Below, one piece after another: positions 7,369-15,306 of a stretch of 64,000 bases of DNA. The notes under the pieces were generated by a model. The model was not told the DNA's origin. It was given only the letters and a program-made list of their open reading frames with translations, and did no database searches. The DNA lies in the NCBI GenBank assembly GCA_902519845.1, contig CABYLQ010000001.1:62001-126000 (forward strand), given 5' to 3'. How positions within the stretch are numbered: the stretch's first letter is position 1; every line of letters begins with the position of its first letter. The stretch is from an uncultured Candidatus Actinomarina sp. Its GTDB lineage: Bacteria; Actinomycetota; Acidimicrobiia; Actinomarinales; Actinomarinaceae. The position numbers were made by a program, and so were the translations under genes.

Positions 7369-8088
7369 ATGGACAATTACCAATATCAAATTAAAGCTGT
7401 AACTGTAGATGCTGTAATTTTTTCAATCATTGATAAAAAACTTCACTGTCTTTTAATAAAAAGAAAACTCGAACCGTTTAAAGATTATTGGGCTTTACCT
7501 GGAGGATTTTTAAAAACAAATGAATCATCTGATGATGCTTTCAAACGTGAACTTTTAGAGGAATCAGGAATGAATATTGAAGGTTTGAATTATTGGAAAG
7601 AATTTAAAACCTACTCTGATCCAAACAGAGATCCAAGAAATAATAATGATTATCAAATAATATCAATTGCTTATGTTGGTATTACAAATCAGGAACTAAT
7701 TGAAGGAAAAAAAATAAAAATAAAAGGAAATTCAGATGCATTGGAGGCAGATTTTATTTCGTTTGATGATATCTATAAAAAATTTAAAAAAGAAATCGCT
7801 TTCGATCATAAAAATATAATTTCTGATGGCAAAGAATTTATAGCTCAAAAGATTGAGAAAGAGGCTATGGCACTAGATTTTCTGAATTCAGAATTTACAT
7901 TAACTGAGCTAAGAACAGTCTTTGAAGAGTTCTGGGGAAAACAACTTCATCAATCCAATTTTGAAAGAAAAGTTCAGTCTATAGAAAATTTTATAATTCC
8001 AACAGATAAGAAAATACTAACTGGAAGCAATAGACCTTCTAAGCTATACAAAAAAGGGGCTCCCAAGAATTTTTTGATCCTTAGATAA
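7369..8088 (+). CDS. NrtR-like Nudix domain plus winged-helix regulator
   Basis: The 239-residue protein has an intact Nudix box, GX5EX7RELLEESGM (Gly46, Glu52, Arg60-Glu61, Glu64-Glu65). A C-terminal winged-helix-like part (about 155-239) contains FTLTELRTVFEEF and NFERKV, as in NrtR-family proteins. Members sense ADP-ribose or related NAD metabolites and repress NAD genes; some also hydrolyse ADP-ribose. The intact box suggests this one may still be an enzyme. It is divergent from the repeat protein, with an inverted repeat over its own -35 suggesting autoregulation. It is convergent (4-bp gap) with the TIR gene, a possible NADase, so a link through NAD breakdown products is plausible but unproven. 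Confidence 0.82.
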   Translation: MDNYQYQIKAVTVDAVIFSIIDKKLHCLLIKRKLEPFKDYWALPGGFLKTNESSDDAFKRELLEESGMNIEGLNYWKEFKTYSDPNRDPRNNNDYQIISIAYVGITNQELIEGKKIKIKGNSDALEADFISFDDIYKKFKKEIAFDHKNIISDGKEFIAQKIEKEAMALDFLNSEFTLTELRTVFEEFWGKQLHQSNFERKVQSIENFIIPTDKKILTGSNRPSKLYKKGAPKNFLILR

Positions 8089-8092
8089 ATAG

Positions 8093-9940
8093 TTATTCGT
8101 TTTCTAAGTAAAGGTTAACTTCACAAATATCTTCATAAACTTGTCCATTTTGTAGTTCTACCAAAGCTTTTATTAACCCCTTATCTTCACTCGATCTTGC
8201 AGAAAAAGTAATTTCAACATTTGCTTCCCAAGATTTAAATACTTCTAGGTCTCTGTCAGACAACGGGGAGAATTCAAGTTCTGTAATAGAAGCAAAATCT
8301 TTGAAGCTAAAATAAAATTTCTTAATTAAAGAGTCTGTAAAGTTCCATTTAAAATCAAACCTATTAAAAAAGTATTCGTCATCGTCTTGCGCAGTTGCTT
8401 TCAGTGGTTCATCGGAACAATTTTTTATTTCGATAAAATTTTCATTAATCTCTTCTCTCTGAAAAAGTTTGTTATTTACTAAGTTATAAAACGAAAAATC
8501 TTTTTTTACATCAAACCTATCACCACTAAATCCAATTGAACAAATCACGTCTGATGGTTCATACTCTGAAATTTTATCAATATCGTACGTATAAAATTTA
8601 TCTAACCAAGGGAAACCATCTTTTGTTTCATTATTTAATAGTTCATGGTCAATATTTGAAAACATTAGTTCTGCATGTAATGCACATGTACTAAAAATTT
8701 CCTCATCAACTTGATCCAACGATTGTTCTTCTTTTCTATTAAATATGAATTTATTTGTTATTTCAAGATTGTGTGGATACATGCATGAAATACTAGGATA
8801 AATTATTAAACCATCTTCATTTCTTGACCCATAAAAATCTTTTGGTAGATTGGCACAATCACCCACCTCCATGTACAAAGGAGAAATATCACTTATTGCA
8901 TAATCTAAACGATATTCTTCAATATCTAATGCAATTAAATTTTCTGTGAATAAGGTAATATTTTCTGAGTTAAGTTCTTTGAGTACTGAATAACAGAAAT
9001 ATCCCAATTCATTTTCTTTATTAAAAAAATAAAGATACTGAAAATCGAATAATGTTTCATTACTTGTAAATCCATAGGTCGATTGAAAGCTATCTGCACA
9101 ATTAAGAAGGATATCATCATAAATTATTGTCAAGCTTGATTCAGGGAGTTCTTCATTAATATCTATTTTTAAATTTTCTAAAAAATATATTTGTGCAAAA
9201 AATGTCCCCGCACAATTTGTTTTTGATAGTGATTCAAAATCTATTGGGTTAGTGATTTCATTTTCATTTTCAACAGAAATTACTGAATTATCTAAACAAA
9301 TTTTTTCTAAATCTAAAGGAAGCTCTCTATCAAGATTCTGTTCTATATTGGAGTCTTCAACTAAGTTACTTGTTACTTGAATTTCGTCAGCGCCATTATT
9401 TTGTAAAGTAAAATAAAGTAAAAGGGGTGCCACAAAAGCAACAAAGGCTATCACACTTCGTTTAAAATAAGGCAGTTTAAGAACGTTTTTTTTAATATTT
9501 GAAGAAATCAGGTCAACCAGACTTTCTATTTCTAATTGATACTTCCTTCCGGAAAGAGAACTTAATGAAGTTGATGGAGAATTGAAGAGCTGAATATCTT
9601 TTAAATATGAGTTAAGTTCAAAATCTGAATCATCAATTAAAACAGGATAAACTTTGTAATTTTTATCATCTTTAAGCTTTTTAAAAATTAATGGAATTTC
9701 TAGTTCTAAAACAATTTCAGATTTTAAGTATTCTTTTGAGATAAAAATGACAGATCCGGAGGACTCTTTTATCGCATCACTAATTTTTTCTCTCCATGCT
9801 GAACCTGGTTCAAGTAGTGGCTTTTTTTCCTTTTCTTCAAATGAAACCCAAAAGTTAATGTTTTTATTTTTTGATAATAAAGAATTCACGTGAGAAATAT
9901 CAGATGATGCATACGATACAAATATTGAACTCATAATCAA
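8093..9940 (-). CDS. TIR domain - transmembrane - Septum_form-like domain protein
   Basis: The 615-residue protein opens with a TIR domain (about 3-150). It has FVSYASSD, PGSAWREKI and S68-x2-Y-x2-S74-x4-E79-L, where Glu79 fits the catalytic Glu of TIR NADases. One hydrophobic segment (162-179) after a basic stretch puts TIR in the cytosol and about 430 residues outside. The outer part includes VGDC (about 357) and CMYPHNLEIT (about 378), the signature of the actinobacterial Septum_form domain, with further cysteines. A cytosolic NAD-cleaving effector joined to an outside sensor suggests a defence or stress receptor; this is inference. An alternative start is ATG 9934. It is the island gene nearest tRNA-Ile. 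Confidence 0.75.
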   Translation of the reverse strand: MIMSSIFVSYASSDISHVNSLLSKNKNINFWVSFEEKEKKPLLEPGSAWREKISDAIKESSGSVIFISKEYLKSEIVLELEIPLIFKKLKDDKNYKVYPVLIDDSDFELNSYLKDIQLFNSPSTSLSSLSGRKYQLEIESLVDLISSNIKKNVLKLPYFKRSVIAFVAFVAPLLLYFTLQNNGADEIQVTSNLVEDSNIEQNLDRELPLDLEKICLDNSVISVENENEITNPIDFESLSKTNCAGTFFAQIYFLENLKIDINEELPESSLTIIYDDILLNCADSFQSTYGFTSNETLFDFQYLYFFNKENELGYFCYSVLKELNSENITLFTENLIALDIEEYRLDYAISDISPLYMEVGDCANLPKDFYGSRNEDGLIIYPSISCMYPHNLEITNKFIFNRKEEQSLDQVDEEIFSTCALHAELMFSNIDHELLNNETKDGFPWLDKFYTYDIDKISEYEPSDVICSIGFSGDRFDVKKDFSFYNLVNNKLFQREEINENFIEIKNCSDEPLKATAQDDDEYFFNRFDFKWNFTDSLIKKFYFSFKDFASITELEFSPLSDRDLEVFKSWEANVEITFSARSSEDKGLIKALVELQNGQVYEDICEVNLYLENE

Positions 9941-9965
9941 ATATTACAAATTATTTTGTAAAAGT

Positions 9966-9983
9966 TAGGGGAAATGTAGGGGT
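9966..9983. repeat. Putative arm-type integrase sites, right end
   Basis: TTAGGGG (9966-9972) and TGTAGGGG (9976-9983) lie with an 11-bp period, mirroring the doublet at 3776-3794, and are about 60 bp from the right attachment copy. Confidence 0.45.
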
Positions 9984-10040
9984 TTTCACTTTGGACTTGA
10001 TGTAGTGAAAGACAATCTTTGAAATAGTCAATGGTTACTT

Positions 10041-10084
10041 GTGGGCCTAGTTAGATTTGAACTAACGACCTCATCCTTATCAGG
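10041..10084 (-). repeat. attachment-site copy inside tRNA-Ile
   Basis: Perfect 44-bp match to 3611-3654. It covers the tRNA from the anticodon loop to the 3' end, so insertion leaves the full-length tRNA intact on this side. Confidence 0.88.
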
Positions 10085-10116
10085 GATGCGCTCTAACCAG
10101 GCTGAGCTATAGGCCC
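10042..10116 (-). tRNA. tRNA-Ile (GAT)
   Basis: On the minus strand the acceptor GGGCCTA pairs with TAGGCCC, the anticodon loop is CTGATAA (anticodon GAT), and GTTCAAATC is the T loop. No CCA is encoded. It is the integration target of the neighbouring island. Confidence 0.95.
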
Positions 10117-10205
10117 TTTCGCTCTATCTACAATAGTAACGAATACAAAATATTTCTAAAATTTTTTCATTTACGAGTCAATACAAGGCATAATAAATGA
10201 TGCGA

Positions 10206-10278
10206 GGGGATGTAGCTCAGTTGGAAGAGCACCTGCTTTGCAAGCAGGGGGTCGTGGGTTCAAGTCCCATCATCTCCA
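10206..10278 (+). tRNA. tRNA-Ala (TGC)
   Basis: GGGGATG/CATCTCC acceptor, D arm with AGCTCAGTTGG, anticodon stem CCTGC/GCAGG with loop TTTGCAA (anticodon TGC), and T arm GGGTTCAAGTCCC. 73 nt, no encoded CCA. It is divergent from tRNA-Ile, as in many genomes where Ile and Ala tRNAs are neighbours. Confidence 0.95.
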
Positions 10279-10299
10279 CAAAAAGCTATTCTTATTTAT

Positions 10300-10485
10300 A
10301 TGGATAAAAAAGATTTTCAGAATTTATCTGAAAGAGAATTAAGGGAACTTAAAGAGTCTATCGAAGATTTACTCGAAGAAAAAAAATTTAAAGGTCGTTA
10401 TCTTAAAACAAATCAAAGAGCTATTGGAATAGCGTGGTTTATTATTGCAATCATTATTTCTGCTTTTAGGTATTTCACACTGTAA
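10300..10485 (+). CDS. Small membrane protein with N-terminal charged helix
   Basis: 61 residues: a Lys/Glu-rich likely coiled-coil helix (about 1-35), then one hydrophobic segment (about 42-58). Its stop overlaps the ATG of the next gene by one base (TAATG), so the pair is coupled. Family not recognised. Confidence 0.6.
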   Translation: MDKKDFQNLSERELRELKESIEDLLEEKKFKGRYLKTNQRAIGIAWFIIAIIISAFRYFTL

Positions 10486-10718
10486 TGGAATACTTAATAG
10501 CTTTACTAATTGGAGTTGTAATTTTTAGATTTTTAAAAAATTCGATTGGTTCACTAGCAAGCGTACCTCCAGAGATTGATCCAAGTGATGTTTTAGAGAC
10601 AGCACAATCATTTTTATGTAAAGCTTGCGGAACAGAACTAACAGTAAAATTACAATCTGTGGTAGCTAATGAACCACCTAAGCACTGTAAAGAAGAAATG
10701 ACACCTTTAGAATATTAA
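10485..10718 (+). CDS. Small membrane-anchored zinc-ribbon-like protein
   Basis: 77 residues: an N-terminal hydrophobic segment (about 3-18) and a C-terminal metal-site pattern, CKACGTEL (about 44) then PKHCKEEM (about 69). This resembles short actinobacterial proteins with a CxxCGTEL...PxHC pattern. It is translationally coupled to the upstream small membrane protein. Function unknown. Confidence 0.65.
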   Translation: MEYLIALLIGVVIFRFLKNSIGSLASVPPEIDPSDVLETAQSFLCKACGTELTVKLQSVVANEPPKHCKEEMTPLEY

Positions 10719-10979
10719 TTAATTATATTTTGTAGTCATTAGAAAGCCTATACCGATGCAGCCTAAGCCACTCCATAAATACCATCTTGAGACTGACCCA
10801 GGAAGTAATGTCAGATAATTCAATACTATTAATAAAACACCGATAATCATAAGTGCAGACATTGTAAGAACAAACCACCTAGGCGAAGGCCCACTCACAT
10901 CAGACATTTGAGAAGATATTTTTTTGGACCTAGTAGGTCCAAGGTTTTTTGTTTTATTTCTTTTTTTAGAGACAGGCAT
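10719..10979 (-). CDS. crgA: Cell division protein CrgA
   Basis: 86 residues with a basic N-terminus, SPRW before the first of two membrane segments (about 35-53 and 65-82) and a short C-terminus. That is the CrgA/UPF0233 layout. CrgA helps place the division septum and links FtsZ, FtsQ and penicillin-binding proteins in actinobacteria. It lies downstream of pknB/pstP and mutY, echoing the crgA-pknB-pstP neighbourhood of other actinobacteria. Confidence 0.85.
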   Translation of the reverse strand: MPVSKKRNKTKNLGPTRSKKISSQMSDVSGPSPRWFVLTMSALMIIGVLLIVLNYLTLLPGSVSRWYLWSGLGCIGIGFLMTTKYN

Positions 10980-10997
10980 AATTAAAAAATAGTATTT

Positions 10998-11828
10998 TTA
11001 AGAACTAATTTCAATTAATTTTTTATTCTTTATTGTGATCATTCCTTCACTTTCAAGTTTTTTTAAAATACGTTTAAGTCTATTTTCTTGTGTTTCAATT
11101 ACTATATTTAAAGAAGATATATCAACATTTTTATTAATTATAAGGTGTTTAATAATTTTTCCTCTAATTTCTCGATCTGAACCCTTAAATGTTGGTTTAG
11201 GATTTTGTTTAACTTGTATGAACTTTTTACATTCATTATCAAATATACATATATTGCAAGAAGGATTTTTAGATGTACAAATCTCAGAACCAAAGTCCAT
11301 CAACACTTGATTAAATTTTCTTGACTTTATGTTTTTTAATATATTTTTTTGGTTTTCAAGTATAAATTTTTTCGGATCTTTAGTTCCAAAGAACCTACCA
11401 AACACTCTCAAAACGTTTGTGTCCTGAGTTATTACCTTATCGTTGTAAGCAAATGATAAAATTGCATTTTTAGTATATTCCCCAACACCAGGAAGGATGT
11501 CGAATTCAGGATAAATTGAATCAAAGGAATTCCTGGACAAAATTTTTGATGCTTCATGCAGCCTAACAGCTCTGTTGTTGTAGCCTAACCCGGACCACAT
11601 TCCAAGAATTTCTTTTTTAGTAGCTTTTGACATTTCATTTGGGTTTGGATACTTCTTTATAAATTTTTGATAATACTTATTTGCTCTATCTAATTGTGTT
11701 TGTTGAGCAATCACTTCTAGAAGAAGAATTTTCCAGGGATCTTGAGTGCTTCTCCATGAGTATTCTCTTGTATTTTTTATTGACCAACTTAATAATTTTT
11801 TTTTAAATATATCTTTTTTACTCATCAA
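10998..11828 (-). CDS. mutY: A/G-specific adenine DNA glycosylase
   Basis: 276 residues. The HhH-GPD glycosylase part has EVIAQQTQ (catalytic Glu), WSGLGYNNRA, the hairpin LPGVGEYTKNAI and the catalytic Asp in TQDTNV. A 4Fe-4S loop follows with spacing C-x6-C-x2-C-x5-C. MutY removes A opposite 8-oxoguanine. The C-terminal 8-oxoG-recognition Nudix-like domain is missing; instead about 60 residues look like a winged helix, as in short actinobacterial MutY proteins. The start overlaps the end of pknB by 11 bp; ATG 11825 is an alternative. Confidence 0.9.
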   Translation of the reverse strand: MMSKKDIFKKKLLSWSIKNTREYSWRSTQDPWKILLLEVIAQQTQLDRANKYYQKFIKKYPNPNEMSKATKKEILGMWSGLGYNNRAVRLHEASKILSRNSFDSIYPEFDILPGVGEYTKNAILSFAYNDKVITQDTNVLRVFGRFFGTKDPKKFILENQKNILKNIKSRKFNQVLMDFGSEICTSKNPSCNICIFDNECKKFIQVKQNPKPTFKGSDREIRGKIIKHLIINKNVDISSLNIVIETQENRLKRILKKLESEGMITIKNKKLIEISS

Positions 11829-13587
11829 AGGTTAGCTCTACTACCCCTTCTGGTTCAAGAAATTCTCCTTTACGCGGCAACTGCTTTCTAACTAATCCAT
11901 TAGTATCACCACTTACTGTTGCTACAAGTCCCGCTTCTTCTAGTGCATCAATTGCGGCTTGATAATTTAAACCTTCAACTTCTGGAACCTCAATTTTTAT
12001 TCCAAGTGACACAATAAGAGTAATTAATTCATCAGGAGTGATAATTTCACCAGCTTCCGGTAGGGTTCCAGAAATGAGGCCTTCTTCAGTATCTTCAGAA
12101 AATTCCTCAATTGTTTCAAATTCTAAACCTAATGTTTCAAGAATTTGAGTGGCATCCTCAAGTGATTTTTTAGAGAGATCTCCGAGCTCGATCAAGCTAG
12201 GGCCAGATGAAATTACGAGATCTACAGTAGACCCGGGACCCATTTTTTTTCCAGCCATTGGATTTTGTGAAATTATAAAACCAATAGGGACATTGTCATC
12301 ACTTACTTCTATTTTTTGACCAATTGTAAAACCGCTTTCTTCTATGACGTAAACAGCTCTATCTGTTTCTAAATCTACTACATAAGGTATTGGATATGCT
12401 TCTGGTCCAACGGAAACAATTATTGTTACTAATGTATCAGGATTAGTCGATGTATTTGCTGGAGGCTGTGTTTTGATGACAGCTCCAGAAGGGACGTCTG
12501 GATGAGCCGAATTTTCTATCCCAACTTTAAATCCTAAACTTTGTAGATCATTTAGAGCTTCAGCCTGATTGCTTCCGGTCAAATCTGGAACGTTAATAAT
12601 TACCTGGGTACCTCCATCTACAGGTAATCCATCAAAAATTCTAGTTAGCGTCCACACCGTTCCGATAACAATTGTTAAAGAGATTATCAGCGCTGGCAGG
12701 GTAAACCTATATTTTATTTTTGGACTCGTTAGATCAACTAGATTTTCTTGTGTTTGCATTGCTTGAAGCTGTGTTTTTTGCTGAAGGAGAACCGCTCTTA
12801 AATCTTCCGCATTTTTGAATCTATCTTTTGGATATTTATGAAGCAATTTCAATACTGCATTTTCAATACCTTTAGGAATGTCAGGTCTGAAGACACTTAA
12901 CTTTTCTGGTTTGTCAGTAATATGCTTTGTCGCCGTTGCAATTGGTGTATCACCTTCAAAAGGGGGTCTGCCTGTAATAAGTTCGTACAGAACAGTCCCT
13001 AAAGAATATAAATCGGATTCTTTAGAGACAGGTTTACCCTGAGCCTGTTCGGGGGATATATAGCTCGCCGTACCAAGAATAGATCCTGTTTTTGTAATAT
13101 CACTTTCTTCATTCTGAAGAGAAACAATACCAAAATCAGTAACCTTTACTTTTCCTTCGGGAGTTATCATTATATTTCCCGGTTTTATATCTCTATGTAC
13201 AAGACCTTTTGAATGGGCTGCCTGCAATCCACTTGAAACTTGAGCTCCAATAAATAGAACATCATTTAAACTTATGGTTCTTCTTTTAGCAATGATTGAA
13301 GTTAGCGTATTTCCTTCAATATATTCCATTACAAAAAAAGGTTCTTCTCCTATTCCCCAATCAAATATTTGGACTATGTTTGGGTGGTTTAAGTTTGCAG
13401 CTGTTTGAGCTTCTCTTTTAAATCTTTCAACAAACTTCTCTTGCTGAACATAATTTGGTTTTAGTGTTTTTATTGCAACAGTTCTTTTTAATTGTTTATC
13501 GTTTGCTTTGTAAACATAGGACATTCCTCCTTCTCCTAGAAGTTGAATAATCTCGTATCTTTCTTTTATTATTTGTCCTATTTCCAT
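11818..13587 (-). CDS. pknB: PASTA-domain Ser/Thr protein kinase
   Basis: 589 residues. The kinase domain (about 10-270) has GEGGMSYVY (ATP loop), VAIKTLK (Lys), HRDIKPGNIM (catalytic loop) and DFG. A membrane segment (about 298-320) and four extracellular PASTA repeats follow, beginning near INVPDLTG, YPIPYVVD, IELGDLSK and IEVPEVEG. PASTA domains bind peptidoglycan fragments, so the kinase couples wall synthesis and growth to Ser/Thr phosphorylation. The phosphatase gene is 3 bp upstream. Confidence 0.95.
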   Translation of the reverse strand: MEIGQIIKERYEIIQLLGEGGMSYVYKANDKQLKRTVAIKTLKPNYVQQEKFVERFKREAQTAANLNHPNIVQIFDWGIGEEPFFVMEYIEGNTLTSIIAKRRTISLNDVLFIGAQVSSGLQAAHSKGLVHRDIKPGNIMITPEGKVKVTDFGIVSLQNEESDITKTGSILGTASYISPEQAQGKPVSKESDLYSLGTVLYELITGRPPFEGDTPIATATKHITDKPEKLSVFRPDIPKGIENAVLKLLHKYPKDRFKNAEDLRAVLLQQKTQLQAMQTQENLVDLTSPKIKYRFTLPALIISLTIVIGTVWTLTRIFDGLPVDGGTQVIINVPDLTGSNQAEALNDLQSLGFKVGIENSAHPDVPSGAVIKTQPPANTSTNPDTLVTIIVSVGPEAYPIPYVVDLETDRAVYVIEESGFTIGQKIEVSDDNVPIGFIISQNPMAGKKMGPGSTVDLVISSGPSLIELGDLSKKSLEDATQILETLGLEFETIEEFSEDTEEGLISGTLPEAGEIITPDELITLIVSLGIKIEVPEVEGLNYQAAIDALEEAGLVATVSGDTNGLVRKQLPRKGEFLEPEGVVELTFDE

Positions 13588-13590
13588 AAT

Positions 13591-14244
13591 CTAAACTACA
13601 TTAATTACAATTGCTGATACATTGTCTTTAGGATTTAATAACAGCACTTCACTAACAAAGGTATCAGCACTTATTCCATCTTGCATTTTTTTCTTTATGT
13701 ATTCTTCACCAATTTCATTGTAAAGGCCATCACTACATAGGAACACAACATCGCCAATCTGCAATTGAAAATCTACTTCTTGTATATTAAGTTTTTCATT
13801 TGATCCAAGTGCTTGTTTTAATACATTTTGATAACCTGGCACATTTTGATCTTCTGTAACCTTGATCAAATTTCTATCTGACAATACATAGCACCTACTA
13901 TCACCGACATGACCAATTTTCATTAGTGCATCACTATCTATAGATATTGCAGTCATTGTTGTTCCCATTCCAAGTGATGATGGATTTTTATCTTGATATT
14001 CTAAAATATTTTTATTTGCTTCAGTAATTATTTGATTTAAATCTGTAATTTCTTCTAGAAGAGTGTCGGCAGCAATTTTACTCGCAACATCCCCATTAAC
14101 GTGCCCACCAAGACCATCACAAACTGCTGCTTTAAAAGGTGGCTTTGAACTCCCAGAAATAGCTGGAAATATTGTATCTTCATTTTTTTTTCTATTAGGT
14201 CCACATTCACTTCTTGCAGACCAAACAATTTTAAAATCTTTCAT
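13591..14244 (-). CDS. pstP: PP2C-family protein phosphatase
   Basis: 217 residues with the PP2C metal motifs: CDGLGGH (about 39-45), GHVGDSR (about 115), CSDGLYNEI (about 171) and DNVSAIVI near the end. No membrane segment is present, unlike mycobacterial PstP. It probably reverses phosphorylation by the adjacent PASTA kinase; both lie in one operon. The N-terminal SARSECGPNRKKNEDT is typical of the family. Confidence 0.92.
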   Translation of the reverse strand: MKDFKIVWSARSECGPNRKKNEDTIFPAISGSSKPPFKAAVCDGLGGHVNGDVASKIAADTLLEEITDLNQIITEANKNILEYQDKNPSSLGMGTTMTAISIDSDALMKIGHVGDSRCYVLSDRNLIKVTEDQNVPGYQNVLKQALGSNEKLNIQEVDFQLQIGDVVFLCSDGLYNEIGEEYIKKKMQDGISADTFVSEVLLLNPKDNVSAIVINVV

Positions 14245-14262
14245 TCACCAATAATCTTAGTT

Positions 14263-15303
14263 GTGAAATGTAATTGTATTTCTAGACTGTATAAAGAACA
14301 AGAATTAAAAAACATTGAGAACTCTATGAATATAACACGGTATTTTATTGTAATAATCGTAAGCATTGGAATTGGATTTTTTGGATTACGTTTTTATGAA
14401 AATTTTTCTGAATCTTCTGACCTAAATACTTTTCTCGATGAAGCATACGTAATTTCAACCCTTCACAACGAAGCATCAAAAGACTACCAAAGGTTAATCA
14501 ATTTTGATGAGCTAAATAGAGATGAATTCGAATCAACGTTCATTGAGATCATTAGAAATGCTCAGGAAGCAAACAATATTTTAATTAACACTGAAAGTCA
14601 ATATAAAGGTAGCGAAAAAGAACTTTTAGAGATTGCAACTACATCTTGGCTTAAAGGATTGGAAACATTTCAAGTTTCAATATTAAATTTAGTCGACCAA
14701 GAATACACTCAAATATTAGAAGAATCCATTGCTGAAAGTATCTCAAGCTTATCAGTTGGAGATAAAGCTTATATTAATTTTTTGATTGAAATAAATAGTA
14801 AATCAGAAACTGAAAATATTTTTTTGCCTGATTTTTTCAACATTGAGTACACAGGGATTGAATCTAATGCATATCAATTTGCTGAAGTAATTGTAGACAA
14901 AGCCCTGGAAAATAAAAGTGGCTTGTTTCTAAAAAGAGATATTTCAGTAACGGGTGTTGAGTTTGTTCCCGAATCAATTGCAGTCACAGAAGAGGGGTAC
15001 AAGGTCTTACTAGACAAAGAGGTTTCACTACAGTTAGTGATCGCTAATGAAGGGAATGTTGAAGAGACGGAAGTTCTAATTCTGATTTTAGTAACAGATG
15101 AATTTGGTGAAACGGTGTTTGAAAAAAGAACAAAATTAAATACCATTGGACCATTAGAGAGTAAAAGCTATTACACAGAACCGCTAAAAATTGAAAAAGG
15201 AATTGTCTATGAGTGGTTTATACTTGTCGAAGAAACAGAAAATGAAGAAGATTTTGAAGACAACATATATTCAGTCAAAGCATTCATACCTCCCGAGGAT
15301 TAA
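14263..15303 (+). CDS. Membrane-anchored protein of unknown function
   Basis: Up to 346 residues. GTG at 14263 is the longest start; ATG at 14326 puts the hydrophobic segment (IVIIVSIGIGFFGL) right at the N-terminus and is perhaps the true start. The rest is acidic and predicted outside the membrane. The C-terminal about 110 residues have alternating hydrophobic strands and NEGNVEETEV, recalling CARDB/Ig-like beta-sandwich domains. Not recognised. It is divergent from pstP and 3 bp upstream of serS. Confidence 0.6.
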   Translation: MKCNCISRLYKEQELKNIENSMNITRYFIVIIVSIGIGFFGLRFYENFSESSDLNTFLDEAYVISTLHNEASKDYQRLINFDELNRDEFESTFIEIIRNAQEANNILINTESQYKGSEKELLEIATTSWLKGLETFQVSILNLVDQEYTQILEESIAESISSLSVGDKAYINFLIEINSKSETENIFLPDFFNIEYTGIESNAYQFAEVIVDKALENKSGLFLKRDISVTGVEFVPESIAVTEEGYKVLLDKEVSLQLVIANEGNVEETEVLILILVTDEFGETVFEKRTKLNTIGPLESKSYYTEPLKIEKGIVYEWFILVEETENEEDFEDNIYSVKAFIPPED

Positions 15304-15306
15304 CAA

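Larger units (their letters stand above)
3611..10084. mobile_element. tRNA-Ile integrated genomic island without integrase
   Basis: The segment is bounded by a perfect 44-bp direct repeat (3611-3654 and 10041-10084) of the tRNA-Ile(GAT) 3' part. Just inside each end is a pair of TAGGGG-containing motifs spaced 11 bp apart (3776-3794 and 9966-9983), resembling arm-type integrase sites. Cargo is six genes: lipoprotein, metzincin, membrane PD-(D/E)XK protein, tandem-repeat secreted protein, Nudix regulator and TIR membrane protein. No integrase, excisionase, replication or structural gene is visible. It is either a satellite mobilised in trans or a decayed, fixed island. Confidence 0.78.
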
